Shown piece after piece: positions 33,165 to 41,513 of a DNA stretch of 41,513 nucleotides (positions are counted from its first letter, which is position 1; the number at the start of each line of letters is the position of its first letter). This stretch comes from Rhizophagus sp. LPA8_4_AMF (lineage: Eukaryota > Glomeromycota > Glomeromycetes > Glomerales > Glomeraceae), in NCBI GenBank assembly GCA_021464525.1, contig JADRCO010000241.1, positions 1-41,513 on the forward strand, given 5' to 3'. The notes beneath the pieces are model-generated. The model worked only from the letters and a program-made list of their open reading frames with translations. It was not told the DNA's origin and made no database searches. A program made the position numbers and the translations under genes.

Positions 33165-33855
33165 AAAAAAACTTATCTGTTTTCGTGATCAACAACCTTA
33201 TTTCTTTGTATATGGACTTGAAATTATCATGGTATTGTCATTTCTGGTGGCAGTGGTCTTCACTTAACGCGTTTCTATTGAGAAGGTTCTTACCTTTCAT
33301 TTTACATATCAAAAAAAATTTTTATTTTATTACATCAATAAGAAATTCTTATTCATGTTTTTTTTTATCTTACGAAAAAAAAAGTAATCCCAATTTGTTT
33401 TATGATGAAAACAAGTAAATATTCTCACTTGTGTAGACTTCGCTCTCTACTCTTCAAACTTCCACCAAGTGTTGGAAAGACTTGTAAATTAAAAGAATAA
33501 TAATAGCAGTAATAAAACTGCAGAACCATAAGAAAAAAAAAGCCCGAATAGGTCTTAATTAATTTTACTAACTATGACTCAGATGTGGTGTTACGTGATC
33601 TATTATTTTACTATCAATATTACAATATAATTTTTAATAATATAACTCGTAAATAGTTGTCTGATTTCACCCGTTACTAATTGTTATTATACTAGCTGCA
33701 TAATAAATTAAATAATTAATATAAATAAACAATTATTAAATAAATTACTTTATTATTGGATGAAAAATTTTACTTTTCTATCTTATCGCAATTTATACAC
33801 ACACATATACATAAAGCATATATACATAATTTTTTTTTTTAAAAAAAAATATAGT
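33165..33855. other. No gene recognised
   Basis: A plus-strand frame from 33,185 has no ATG-supported coding character. The rest is AT-rich with simple runs. Confidence 0.35.
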
Positions 33856-33860
33856 CCTTT

Positions 33861-33996
33861 TTATTTGATATAACTATTACGAAAGATGGAATTTACTTCA
33901 GTAGCATTAGGACGTTCTATTAATAATGGAAATGAAGAACTTTCAGTTTCTTTTATAGTGTTACTTTGAAACCATTTCATGGAATGGTCGTCCGAC
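33861..33996 (-). CDS. Possible terminal exon of an unrecognised gene
   Basis: On the minus strand an acceptor (AAATATAG) at 33,997-33,998 opens a coding-like segment SDDHSMKWFQSNTIKETESS continuing through SFPLLIERPNATEVNSIF to TAA at 33861. The RPNATEV part resembles the end of a kinase C-lobe (RPTA-type), but this is weak. The upstream frame is low-complexity Lys/Asn sequence and no further exon was located. Confidence 0.25.
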
Positions 33997-34098
33997 CTAT
34001 ATTTGCAGTATGTTTTATCATTTTTATTTTTTTTTTTGCATACATACATATTTTTGTATATATTAAAAAAAATTCTTTTTTTTTGGATCAATCAAGTT

Positions 34099-34265
34099 GG
34101 CAATGAAAGCTTATCCTTATCGTAAAGATTTTTTTTGAAAAATTGGGCGAAGATCAAGAAAAAGTTAAACAACAATATGATGAACAGTTATTAGCTTTTG
34201 AAAAGGTTGTTCAAAGATTAAATAACTTTTATACTGAAGGTGGTTATGATAAAAGTAAATTTTAA
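34099..34265 (+). pseudogene. Unrecognised coding fragment with a homopolymer frameshift
   Basis: The frame through ATG 34,104 reads AMKAYPYRKDFF up to a run of eight T. In the shifted frame it continues EKLGEDQEKVKQQYDEQLLA and LNNFYTEGGYDKSKF to TAA at 34263-34265. Removing one T would join the two, giving a helical, charged C-terminal segment. I do not recognise the family. It may be a broken terminal exon or a sequencing error in the T-run of a real one. Confidence 0.4.
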
Positions 34266-34279
34266 TAATAGATAATAAT

Positions 34280-35070
34280 TTATACATTTGTTGATTTTTT
34301 TTTTTCATATACTGTATTAAAATTTTCATAAAATAAAGAAAGACGGAAAATATAATTTTGGCAACAAAGCAAAATTCTATTTCTTATACAGTATTATTAT
34401 AATGAATTTTTAAACCATACTTGTAATAAAAAAGTCAGGTCATTCCAATGTGTTGTGAAACAGCAGGTTCTAACGTGATGTAATTCATATCATATTCCTT
34501 ATTTTTTATGGAACATTCTTTTTTGGATCAGCACTATAAATTTGGCCAGAGTTATAACCGGAAATTATCAATATAATATCCGGATTTCATCCGGATTTGA
34601 TGGTAACATCCAAGTTAGGTTTTCGTATTCTAAAAAGGCAAATCTAAGCTTTATTTAGCGACATTGTAATAACTATCGGCCATCGCAACATATTGATTTC
34701 TCTAAATTTGGTCGTCCTTCGGTAAAATACTTTCCGATGGTTGTACAATATAAACGTACAAAAGAATAAAGGGTTAAACCGGAGATTTAGAAATCATCTA
34801 TCCGATAAATCATCATTGGAATATTAATCATTTATAAAGTACGGTTTAACCGAAAATAAAATTTTACCCCTGCTGATCAATTTTTAGTTTTATAAATTTC
34901 TAAATCTTAAAAACAAAAGCACACAAAAGCACACAATTTAGCGCCATTCAACCAAATTCAGAATGAACATTATCCGAACTAGGACGAAATTGAAAGGGTT
35001 ATCAGCAACTACTTTTGGAAACAATAGTTAGTTGAAAAAAAGAAATAATTAGTCAAAAAAAATGCAATAA
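34280..35070. other. 5' region of the BTB-TLDc gene
   Basis: No gene is seen. A 10-bp inverted repeat GGTTAAACCG (34772-34781) and CGGTTTAACC (34842-34851) is present, and ATCCGGATTTCATCCGGAT near 34,580 is a short palindrome pair. Either could be regulatory or the remains of small elements. Confidence 0.35.
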
Positions 35071-35071
35071 A

Positions 35072-36536
35072 ATGATTAAAATATTTTTCTCACCCCAGCT
35101 AACTATGGATTCTATCAAAATTTTATTAAACGATTTTCGACAAATTTATGAGAAACCTGATGATTTTGATATTGTTATTAATGTTGGAAAAGATGAAAAC
35201 TTTAAAAGTTTTAATGCTCATTCCGTAATTTTAAGAGCAAGATGTCCTTATTTTAAAAAGAAAAAAGTAATAACGACCGAATACCATTTAGAAAATTTTT
35301 CACCTGAAGCTTTTGAATTTATTCTAAAGTAAGTGTATTATTCATAATCCCCGTTTATAATTATGATATTTATTTAAACAAACAAACAAACATATTTATA
35401 GGTATATTTATACGGGTGAATGTAATATAGAGAAGAATATTAATATGTATCAAGTTCTTATTGCCTCTAACGAATTGGAACTTACATATTTAATTGAATA
35501 TTCTCAGAAATATATAATTAACAACGAACAAGATTGGTCAGAAAATAATATTATAAGAATGTATATTGAGTCAGTAAGATGCAATTTTACCAAACTTTCG
35601 AATTTTTATGGTGAAATCATCGCGTTTCAGCCTTCATTATTATTTAATTCACCATATTTTAATTCTTTGGATATTAATGTTTTCTTAAAATTCCTCGAAC
35701 GTAATGATATTAACATCGATGAAATTGAAATCTGGGACAATATAATTAAATGGGGAACTGTACAAAGACCACAGCTCAATTTCGGTCCTTCAAATTATTC
35801 TAATCATGATTTTGGAGAATTACAACGTCGTTGTTATGATTTAATTTCAAAAGTCAAATTCTTTGGGATTACTAGTGATGAATACCATGCATACGTTTGT
35901 CCTTATAGGAGAATTTTACCCCCTTTTATTGTTGATAAATTGGAAGAATTTTACAGGGTAAATGGAACAAGACTTCCTTATAACACATTAAACATTAGAA
36001 ATCCAAGATCCTATAGAGTTAATTCGCGTATTGTCTCTATGGAACACCTTAGGATAATTACTGATTGGATAGCGAGAAAAAATAACATTAATATTTCTTT
36101 ATTACCGATATTTTCTTTTAAACTTTTACATCGTGGCATAGATGATGGAATGGGTGTCGATGAATTTCATGAAAATTGTGACGAAAAAGGTCCTACATTG
36201 GTCGTAATTAAGACAAAAAATTCACGCGACATCATTGGTGGTTATAATCCATTTAGTTGGAGTTCTTCTGGATATTGGAAAGTTACGGATAAAAGTTTCA
36301 TTTTTTCGTTTAAAGATGGATCTTTTAGAAATGATATCTTAAGTCGTGTAAGAGATCAAAGTACTGCGATACATGATAATTTTAATCACAATCTTGGATT
36401 CGGATATAGAGACCTTCTTTGGTTTAAAGGTGAATGTATATGTTCTAGTTATAATAGAAAAATTCTTGAAACTAGTAAATTTATTTTAGAAGATTACGAA
36501 GTTTTTCAAGTAGTTAGAAAGACAAATTATTCTTAG
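35072..36536 (+). CDS. BTB-BACK-TLDc protein (463 aa, two exons)
   Basis: Exon 1 is 35072-35328 and exon 2 is 35402-36536, joined in phase across a GTAAGT...TATAG intron within the Lys codon of LKYIYTGEC, a place also split in the decayed copies. Residues about 30-115 form a BTB domain (DFDIVINVGKDENFKSFNAH, SVILRARCPYF). About 120-240 is BACK-like (IEIWDNIIKWG, LISKVKFFGI). About 295-458 is a TLDc domain (FSFKLLHRGIDDG, FHENCDEKGPTLVVIKTK, IIGGYNPFSW, FIFSFKDG, ending YEVFQVVRK). BTB-BACK proteins commonly join cullin-3 ligases as substrate receptors; TLDc domains are linked to oxidative-stress resistance and V-ATPase regulation in other eukaryotes. The start at 35072 was chosen as the first ATG; ATG 35105 is also possible. 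No defect is seen. Confidence 0.95.
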
Positions 36537-36539
36537 ATT

Positions 36540-37100
36540 TTTAGCCCTTTTGAATTTATTATAAAACATGTATTTTATTTCATATAATTCTTTATAATAA
36601 ATTAAAATATTTAAATATACAAATCAGCTATAAAACGAAAGAAATTTAGTCAAAATAGTCATTTTATATGGTTATAAATTTTCAAACTAGGCGTCAATTG
36701 AGCGTCCAGCAAAACTATACGAAAACATTTTACGATCTTTGCCGATATCATTATCTATTTTCAACAGAAAATCGGGTAAATCTTTTTTTTTTTATTTTTC
36801 ATAATGAAATATTTTACAATTACATGTTTAAGTATCTAGCTAATTTTAAGAATGAAATTATTAGATATTACTAAAATTTTTTATATACTACCCAGGCTAC
36901 AGATTAACTTTGCTTTAATTTGTTAAATAGCAAACGTAGTCATAAGATTTGTTGCCCAATCAGGCATACATCGATAATCGCGATACATTAAATAAGTTAG
37001 GTCAAATCTCACCACTATATATTAATCCAATTTAACGTAAAAATTTACATATTTTTTTTTTTCTCCTTTTTTCGGGTCATATTTAGTTCATCTCGTTCAC
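36540..37100. other. 3' flank of the BTB-TLDc gene, no second gene recognised
   Basis: An AATAAATT signal lies near 36,596. A 68-codon frame from 36,668 begins with ATG and has a moderately coding-like start (FQTRRQLSVQQNYTKTFYD) before turning into low-complexity Phe/Asn sequence; it is left uncalled. Confidence 0.4.
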
Positions 37101-37104
37101 CTAT

Positions 37105-37345
37105 TTTGTCGCGAAACTTGGCGGAAATTTTCTTAGATGATAATGTTCGCTTTCGTTCACATCGGTTATCGAGTTATTATCGTCAAGACTTAACAGGACT
37201 TTCAAATATTGAAAAATTTCGCTCCGGTAATATTACTAGAGCTCATTTTCGGGTAGCGCATATCAAGATTTGACAGGGCCTTTCAGGCAATGAAAGTTTA
37301 CACAATGGTTTACTTCGTTTGTCGAAAAACTTGACAAAACTTTTA
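37105..37345 (+). repeat. Decayed repeats of a BTB N-terminal segment, four copies
   Basis: Segments related to AAAACTTGACAAAACTTTTA (encoding LSKNLTKLLDN, the usual N-terminus of this BTB family) start near 37,112, 37,183, 37,263 and 37,324. Spacing is about 60-80 bp, with decreasing similarity to the left. The last copy runs into the BTB pseudogene below. A fifth relative starts the next pseudogene at 38,823. Confidence 0.5.
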
Positions 37346-38559
37346 GACAATAGAAAAAATTATGTTTTATTAGTTAATGTCGTATAAAAATGTAATAAAA
37401 AACATTTTATCTACACTCAATTATTCTTGAAACAAGATCCGCTTATTTTAAAGGTATTCTTTTTAATGGATTGATAAAAAAGAGAACAATATGTTTATTT
37501 AATTTTCCCGATATCTCCGTTAACGTACTACTAGTAAGGTAATATACAATTAAAGACAACATGCTAACATTTTAACGTAAATATATTTAAAATTAAGACA
37601 TATATTTTATTTTATTTAATTTAGATATATTTATCAATATTCATCAATATTCATCACGAAGAATATTCATCATGAAAGAGATCGCGGTTATTTTGAACCT
37701 TTTAATTGCATGTGAAAAATTGAAGAACTCTGTGATTATGTTCAATATTATCCTATCGAACATCATCAAACTTGGCTCTTTCAAATTTTGTTTTAATTCA
37801 ACAAGCCAATTTAAATATTCGGAATTTACCATATTACAAGATTATTGGATAGCGACCGTTTATATACAACCTGAAATTTTATTTGAAGCTACTGATTTTA
37901 TATCTAAAGAAGTGTTATTATCTCTTTATAGAAATGAAAATTTATATATTGAAGGATATGAATTATGGGATCATATTAATTCGTTTGGTAAAGCTCAAAA
38001 TACTGAATTATCAGAAGAAATTTAAAACTGGACATCAAATGATTTCGATATTTTAAAGAAACTATAGATGATTTTTTACCCCATATTAAATTTATGAAAT
38101 TTCACCTAAAAACTTTTAGTAAGGTTCCTTCTAATGATTTATATCAAGATATTTTAAAGGTATCATTTAGTAGCAAATCGACAATCAAATTTAATAATCT
38201 TACGGCTATTGATTCTAAACTGATTAATAATGAGCGAGCAATGCTCATTTCTTCTTGGATCCAAGGAAACAAAGAAAACAAGTCACCGGATAAATTTATT
38301 ATGAATTTCGATTGCTTACTCGTGAGAGTCGTGATGGATTTAATGGAGGGATATTTCATACAATGTGTGATAACGAATGCCCTACAATTACAATTATGAG
38401 ATTGCAAAATGTAAAAAAATGAGTTGGGAAAAATTTTTCTTTTTAGTAATGGTAATGAAATAATTTTATCCAGAGTTCAATTACGCTAAAAAAGCGTACG
38501 ATTAAGAAATACATGGCAATGGGAATTTTTTTATTGATGAATATGAAGTTTTAGTGTAA
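37315..38559 (+). pseudogene. BTB-BACK-TLDc gene, decayed copy 1
   Basis: Pieces in family order: LSKNLTKLLDNRKNYVLLVN (stop and shift), KTFYLHSIILETRSAYFKG up to a donor at about 37,538, then after an acceptor near 37,625 the BACK-type LLIACEKLKN (37,700), DYWIATVYIQPEILFEATDF, and YELWDHINSFGKAQN to a TAA. The segment LYQDILKVSFSSK to AMLISSWIQGNKE follows, then in a shifted frame the TLDc motifs SRDGFNGGIFHTMCDNECPT (38,325-38,385) and the C-terminal IDEYEVLV before TAA at 38557-38559. At least six stops or shifts are present. The complete domain order shows it was once a full gene like the intact one 1.3 kb upstream. Confidence 0.85.
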
Positions 38560-38717
38560 TTAGAAGAAATGACTAGATTTTTTTTTCGTTTAATCTGAAT
38601 ATAGATTATAGTTTTTTGTAAATAAGATCGTTAAAAATCAATGAAACCGTTTATGTTTGTCTTTTTGTTAGAGAAAAAGAAATTTATGCATAAATAAACA
38701 AATTATCTATTATTTAT

Positions 38718-38803
38718 TTTGAATTATTTTTAAGCTTAGCTGAAAAAGAAAATAATCTAAATGCACAATATAATTTAGCAATTTGTTATATGGATGGATG
38801 TAA
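38718..38803 (+). pseudogene. Isolated Sel1-repeat fragment
   Basis: One open frame encodes FELFLSLAEKENNLNAQYNL followed by AICYMDGC, a near-perfect single Sel1 repeat. It then runs directly into the second BTB relic. It has no start, no neighbours of its own kind and probably arrived by recombination from a kinase-Sel1 gene or is the end of another deleted one. Confidence 0.6.
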
Positions 38804-38822
38804 AAATCATATTTTAATGGGC

Positions 38823-39155
38823 ACAAGACTTGACAAAACTTTTAGAATTATGATTTATAACTAACGTTGGTAATAACAATGGCGAAAAAGAATTTTGCGC
38901 ACGTTCAATTATTTTTGAAATAAGATCCGCTTTCTAATGGATTAGCAAGAAAATGAATGTCCGATTTTTGGATCTTTCTGATATTCCCCGTTAAATCTTT
39001 CAGTGATTTAATTAGGTAATATAAGTTAAAATTTAACATAACGATGCAATTGACATTAAAATGATTTTTTATTAACTTTAGATGCATTCATGGTGCCATT
39101 TATATTGATTGGAGAGGTTATAGTATTTTGGGCCTATTAATTGCATGCGAAAAGT
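38823..39155 (+). pseudogene. BTB gene, decayed copy 2 (N-terminal part)
   Basis: TRLDKTFR-type N-terminus at 38,823, then ITNVGNNNGEKEFCARSIIF and EIRSA, a shift and stop, SKKMNVRFLDLSDIP, a donor near 39,016 (GTAATA), an acceptor TTTAG near 39,083, and YSILGLLIACEK. The order and the intron position match the BTB part of the intact gene. No BACK or TLDc sequence was seen after 39,155, so the copy is truncated as well as mutated. Confidence 0.75.
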
Positions 39156-39159
39156 AATT

Positions 39160-39440
39160 TCTTTTTACTCTTTGCGATTGATTATTTGGTAGCTTAAAGT
39201 TGACATCTCCATTTGGCCATTTCAGTTTTTTCCTGAGGACATCTCTGAAATCGTGTTAGGAAGCTGTTGTGGTATTTCCTATAGAAGCCAAAACGTTCCA
39301 ATAGGACCGTTCTAAAAAATTATAACTCCTTGAGTTAGGAGAGCAAGCGAGACCTATGATAGTTGAAAATAGTAATAGATGACAGGGAGGCAATAACGAA
39401 AAAAGTATAAAAAACATAAACATACGGAGTGTATACTTCT
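39160..39440. other. No gene recognised
   Basis: Mixed base composition, higher G+C than the surroundings around 39,215-39,360, but no credible frame. It could be part of a decayed element. Confidence 0.35.
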
Positions 39441-39443
39441 GGT

Positions 39444-39686
39444 ATGGGAAGTAAACTACATTGGACGCAAAATAATACAAATATGATATCTACAACAAAA
39501 TATATAATTTATACTTTTATTTTGGTAATTGGAAATGGGATAAGTAATAAAAAAAATATAGATTATGGGAAGTTTAGTATCAAGAGCAAGAAGCGTACAA
39601 TAATCGAAAGCGAGCAATCAAAATATAATTATTCAACTAAAGATATCAACAAGAATTTTTTGAAGTTACGTGATTTGTGGATCTAA
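39444..39686 (+). CDS. Possible 80-aa ORF, function unknown
   Basis: An ATG at 39444 opens 80 codons ending TAA or TAG-type stop at 39684-39686. A hydrophobic stretch (YIIYTFILVIGNG) could be a membrane segment, followed by a Lys/Ser-rich tail (FSIKSKKRTIIESEQSK). No family is recognised and codon composition is only slightly better than background. It may be chance or a fragment. Confidence 0.25.
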   Translation: MGSKLHWTQNNTNMISTTKYIIYTFILVIGNGISNKKNIDYGKFSIKSKKRTIIESEQSKYNYSTKDINKNFLKLRDLWI

Positions 39687-39968
39687 GATCGGTGAAAATT
39701 TCTGGATTTTAGCCCTCGAAGGGCATCTATGTAGATAATAGTATTATTTATGTTATGTAGCTCCTATGAATCCTTTGGAACGTTTCTTTGAATTATGTAG
39801 AAGGAAATCAGATCACAGACATCAATGTCAAGTATTCGAATACAGAAGACGGTCATGTAGTATATCTTGTAGTAAGTTCACTTTTATAATATTCAATAGT
39901 GTATCGAACGTAGAACAACTTTTGTATTAAAATTAAGAAAATTTTAATTCATAAAAATTTTTAATTTT

Positions 39969-40404
39969 TTAAAACAATGAACATAAAACGAAAAGATTTA
40001 ATATTAATTTAAAATATTCTACAAAAACATAAAATACTGTAAGTATAGCCGTCATCGACTCTGATTCTTCATTCCTACGGATTAAATTTGCCGTCATATT
40101 ACTAGATACAATACCAATCATAGGTTGCAAAATAGCGACGAAAAGCTTTTCGGGTAGTGTAAGATTAACTGTAAATTTACCAAATGGTAAATAAAACCGC
40201 CATCGATTAAAGGAATATCACCTTCAATTTTTATATAAATAATTTGAGGAACTTTTTTCTAATCCAGGAGTTGCAAGTATTATTTTAAATCTATTTCTAA
40301 AAATACAATAAAATTTAATTTTTACAATCGCAGCAATGATAAAACAATGTTAACTTTTCTTCGATCAAAGCATGATGAATTTCAATTTCAGTCATTATTT
40401 TCAT
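39969..40404 (-). pseudogene. Unrecognised minus-strand gene, frameshifted
   Basis: ATG at 40402-40404 opens MKIMTEIEIHHALIEEKLTL. After a TAA and a possible acceptor (TTTTTAG) come NRFKIILATPGLEK, then in the next frame VPQIIYIKIEGDIPLIDGGF, and after a second shift FGKFTVNLTLPEKLFVAILQ, PMIGIVSSNMTANLIRRNEE and on to a TAA at 39969-39971. The three pieces join into one sensible protein if two single-base shifts are ignored, so it is either a recent pseudogene or carries sequence errors. I do not recognise the family. Confidence 0.5.
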
Positions 40405-40500
40405 TGTTATTTACTTGGTTTTGGTTCTCCTAAACAAAAAAAAAACTTTTTTTTAATTTTTATAAAGAAATAAATTCTAGGGGACAAATTCCTTACTTGA

Positions 40501-40665
40501 AATTTCATAAATTTAAAAGTACGAAACCCAACCACCAGCAACGGTTATTTTGAACTCTTGTTCTTTGACTTTATTGATATTAACTTTATTGATAAATTCC
40601 TCAGTGTCCCCTTTCGTATAATGATGGATGAATCTGATCCTAATTTTTTAAATGTTATTTTGTAA
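40501..40665 (+). other. Short coding-like open segment
   Basis: The frame reads NGYFELLFFDFIDINFIDKF then LSVPFRIMMDESDPNFLNVI before a GTAAGG that could be a splice donor. Composition looks protein-like, and CACCAG near 40,536 could be an acceptor. There is no partner exon that I can identify. Confidence 0.25.
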
Positions 40666-40669
40666 GGTC

Positions 40670-40980
40670 AATTATAATTTTTATCTAAATAAAGTTTTAA
40701 ATTTACTTCTTATATAATCCAAATCCCTCATTTCTTAAATTTCTTAACCATTTTTCCATGCTCAAGTAATTAACCCCATGTCCCCATCAAGTTCCCCTCG
40801 AATTTGATGTGGGTCTCAGAATTTTTACAACACCTATGTTCCTTAAATTTGGGCGAAAAACCTTTTTTAAAAAAAAGAAAAAAAAAAGAAAATGTTAGTA
40901 GTTAGTACGCAAAATTTATATAAAAAAAGTAGTTATGTAAATTTGATATGATCTTCAGGTGACGACTAAGATAAATCAAA
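40670..40980. other. No gene recognised
   Basis: AT-rich spacer with an A-run near 40,865-40,895 just before the minisatellite. Confidence 0.35.
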
Positions 40981-40984
40981 AATC

Positions 40985-41513
40985 TCCGTGAAGTGAGTAT
41001 CAAAAATCTCCACGAAGGGAGTATCAACCTCCATGAAAGAGTACCAAAGCCTCCACGAAGGGAGTATCAAAAACTCCACGAAAGGAGTATCAAAAATTTC
41101 CACAAAGGAGTATCAAAAAGCTCCACGAAGGAGTATCAAAAATCCCCATGAGGGGAGTATCGAAATTCTCCACGAAGTAGTATTAAAAATCTCCACGAAG
41201 GGAGTATCAACCTCCGTGAAGTGAGTATCAAAAGCTCCACGAAGGAGTATCAAAAATCTCCACAAAGGGAGTATCAAAAATCTCCACAAAGGAGTATCAA
41301 AAATCTCCATGAAGGGAGTATCAACCTCCACGAAGTGAGTATCAAAAAATCTTCATGAAGGGAGTATCAACCTCCATGAAAGAGTATCAAAACCTTCAAG
41401 AAGTGAGTATCAAAGCCTCCACGAAGGGAGTATCAAAATTCTCCACGAAGGAGTATCAAAATTTTCCACGAAGGGAGTATCAACCTCCGTGAAGGGAGTA
41501 TCAAAAATCTCCA
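40985..41513 (+). repeat. Minisatellite, 23 units of 20-25 bp, continues off the window
   Basis: The consensus unit is AATCTCCACGAAGGGAGTAT plus CAA or CAAAA. Copies of GTATC (or GTACC, GTATT) fall at about 40997, 41021, 41041, 41064, 41087, 41110, 41133, 41157, 41180, 41204, 41225, 41247, 41271, 41294, 41318, 41339, 41364, 41384, 41407, 41430, 41453, 41477 and 41498. Two unit lengths dominate: about 23-24 bp (with AAAAATCTCC) and about 20-21 bp (with AACCTCC), the shorter recurring every two to five units. The ORFs on both strands come from the repeat. Confidence 0.9.

Noticed and set aside
33185..33418. Plus-strand ORF of 77 codons
   Set aside because: Lacks an ATG start and turns into low-complexity Phe/Lys sequence; no splice-bounded context.
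41033..41331. ORFs on both strands over the terminal minisatellite
   Set aside because: Open only because the repeat lacks stops in those frames.
40985..41513. CRISPR array
   Set aside because: The units have no distinct spacers: the whole 20-25 bp is repeated, and the setting is eukaryotic.

Overview
The window looks like nuclear DNA of an arbuscular mycorrhizal fungus, most likely Rhizophagus or another Glomeraceae. The signs are very high A+T, short introns of the form GTAAGT or GTATGT to TAG, protein-kinase/Sel1-repeat fusions, BTB-BACK-TLDc proteins (both large families in these fungi), and dense small transposons. No prokaryotic, plasmid or organellar feature is seen. The organism call is inference from gene content; no search was run.

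Layout. 1-12.7 kb is mostly repeat and transposon: a broken C2H2 zinc-finger exon at the left edge; an array of about 13 exon-like 122-bp units on the minus strand (2.7-4.3 kb); a 1.4-kb hAT-like element (8-bp target duplication) carrying micro-exons of a broken minus-strand gene; a Tc1/mariner element whose transposase is interrupted by a single TGA; a LINE endonuclease relic; and four small inverted-repeat elements between 11.15 and 12.69 kb. 12.9-17.4 kb holds small genes: a Q/N-rich three-exon gene, a basic low-complexity protein, a possible two-exon 47-aa gene, and a decayed BTB-BACK gene.

17.7-31.6 kb is the core. It has three apparently intact paralogues of a kinase-like/Sel1 protein (687, 997 and 699 aa; two on plus, one on minus) with the same five-exon structure, including an invariant 73-nt second exon, plus a dead fourth copy. 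All three lack the conserved beta-3 lysine (Arg instead) and have a degraded glycine loop but keep the catalytic-loop Asp, so they look like pseudokinases or weak kinases coupled to a Sel1 scaffold. They differ mainly in repeat content: the second has five tandem copies of a 72-74-residue Sel1 pair plus a duplicated linker, and the third has nine copies of a 9-residue Pro/Gln repeat between kinase and Sel1 regions. Two related hairpin elements and a broken membrane-protein gene lie between them.

31-41.5 kb has inverted-repeat elements, a degenerate tRNA-like sequence, one intact BTB-BACK-TLDc gene (35.07-36.54 kb), two decayed BTB copies downstream (the first preceded by repeats of its own N-terminal segment, the second next to a Sel1 fragment), a broken unrecognised minus-strand gene, and a 23-unit minisatellite running off the right edge.

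Taken together, the locus shows birth, expansion and death of two signalling or adaptor families (kinase-Sel1 and BTB) in a transposon-rich setting. How the proteins act is not shown by the sequence.
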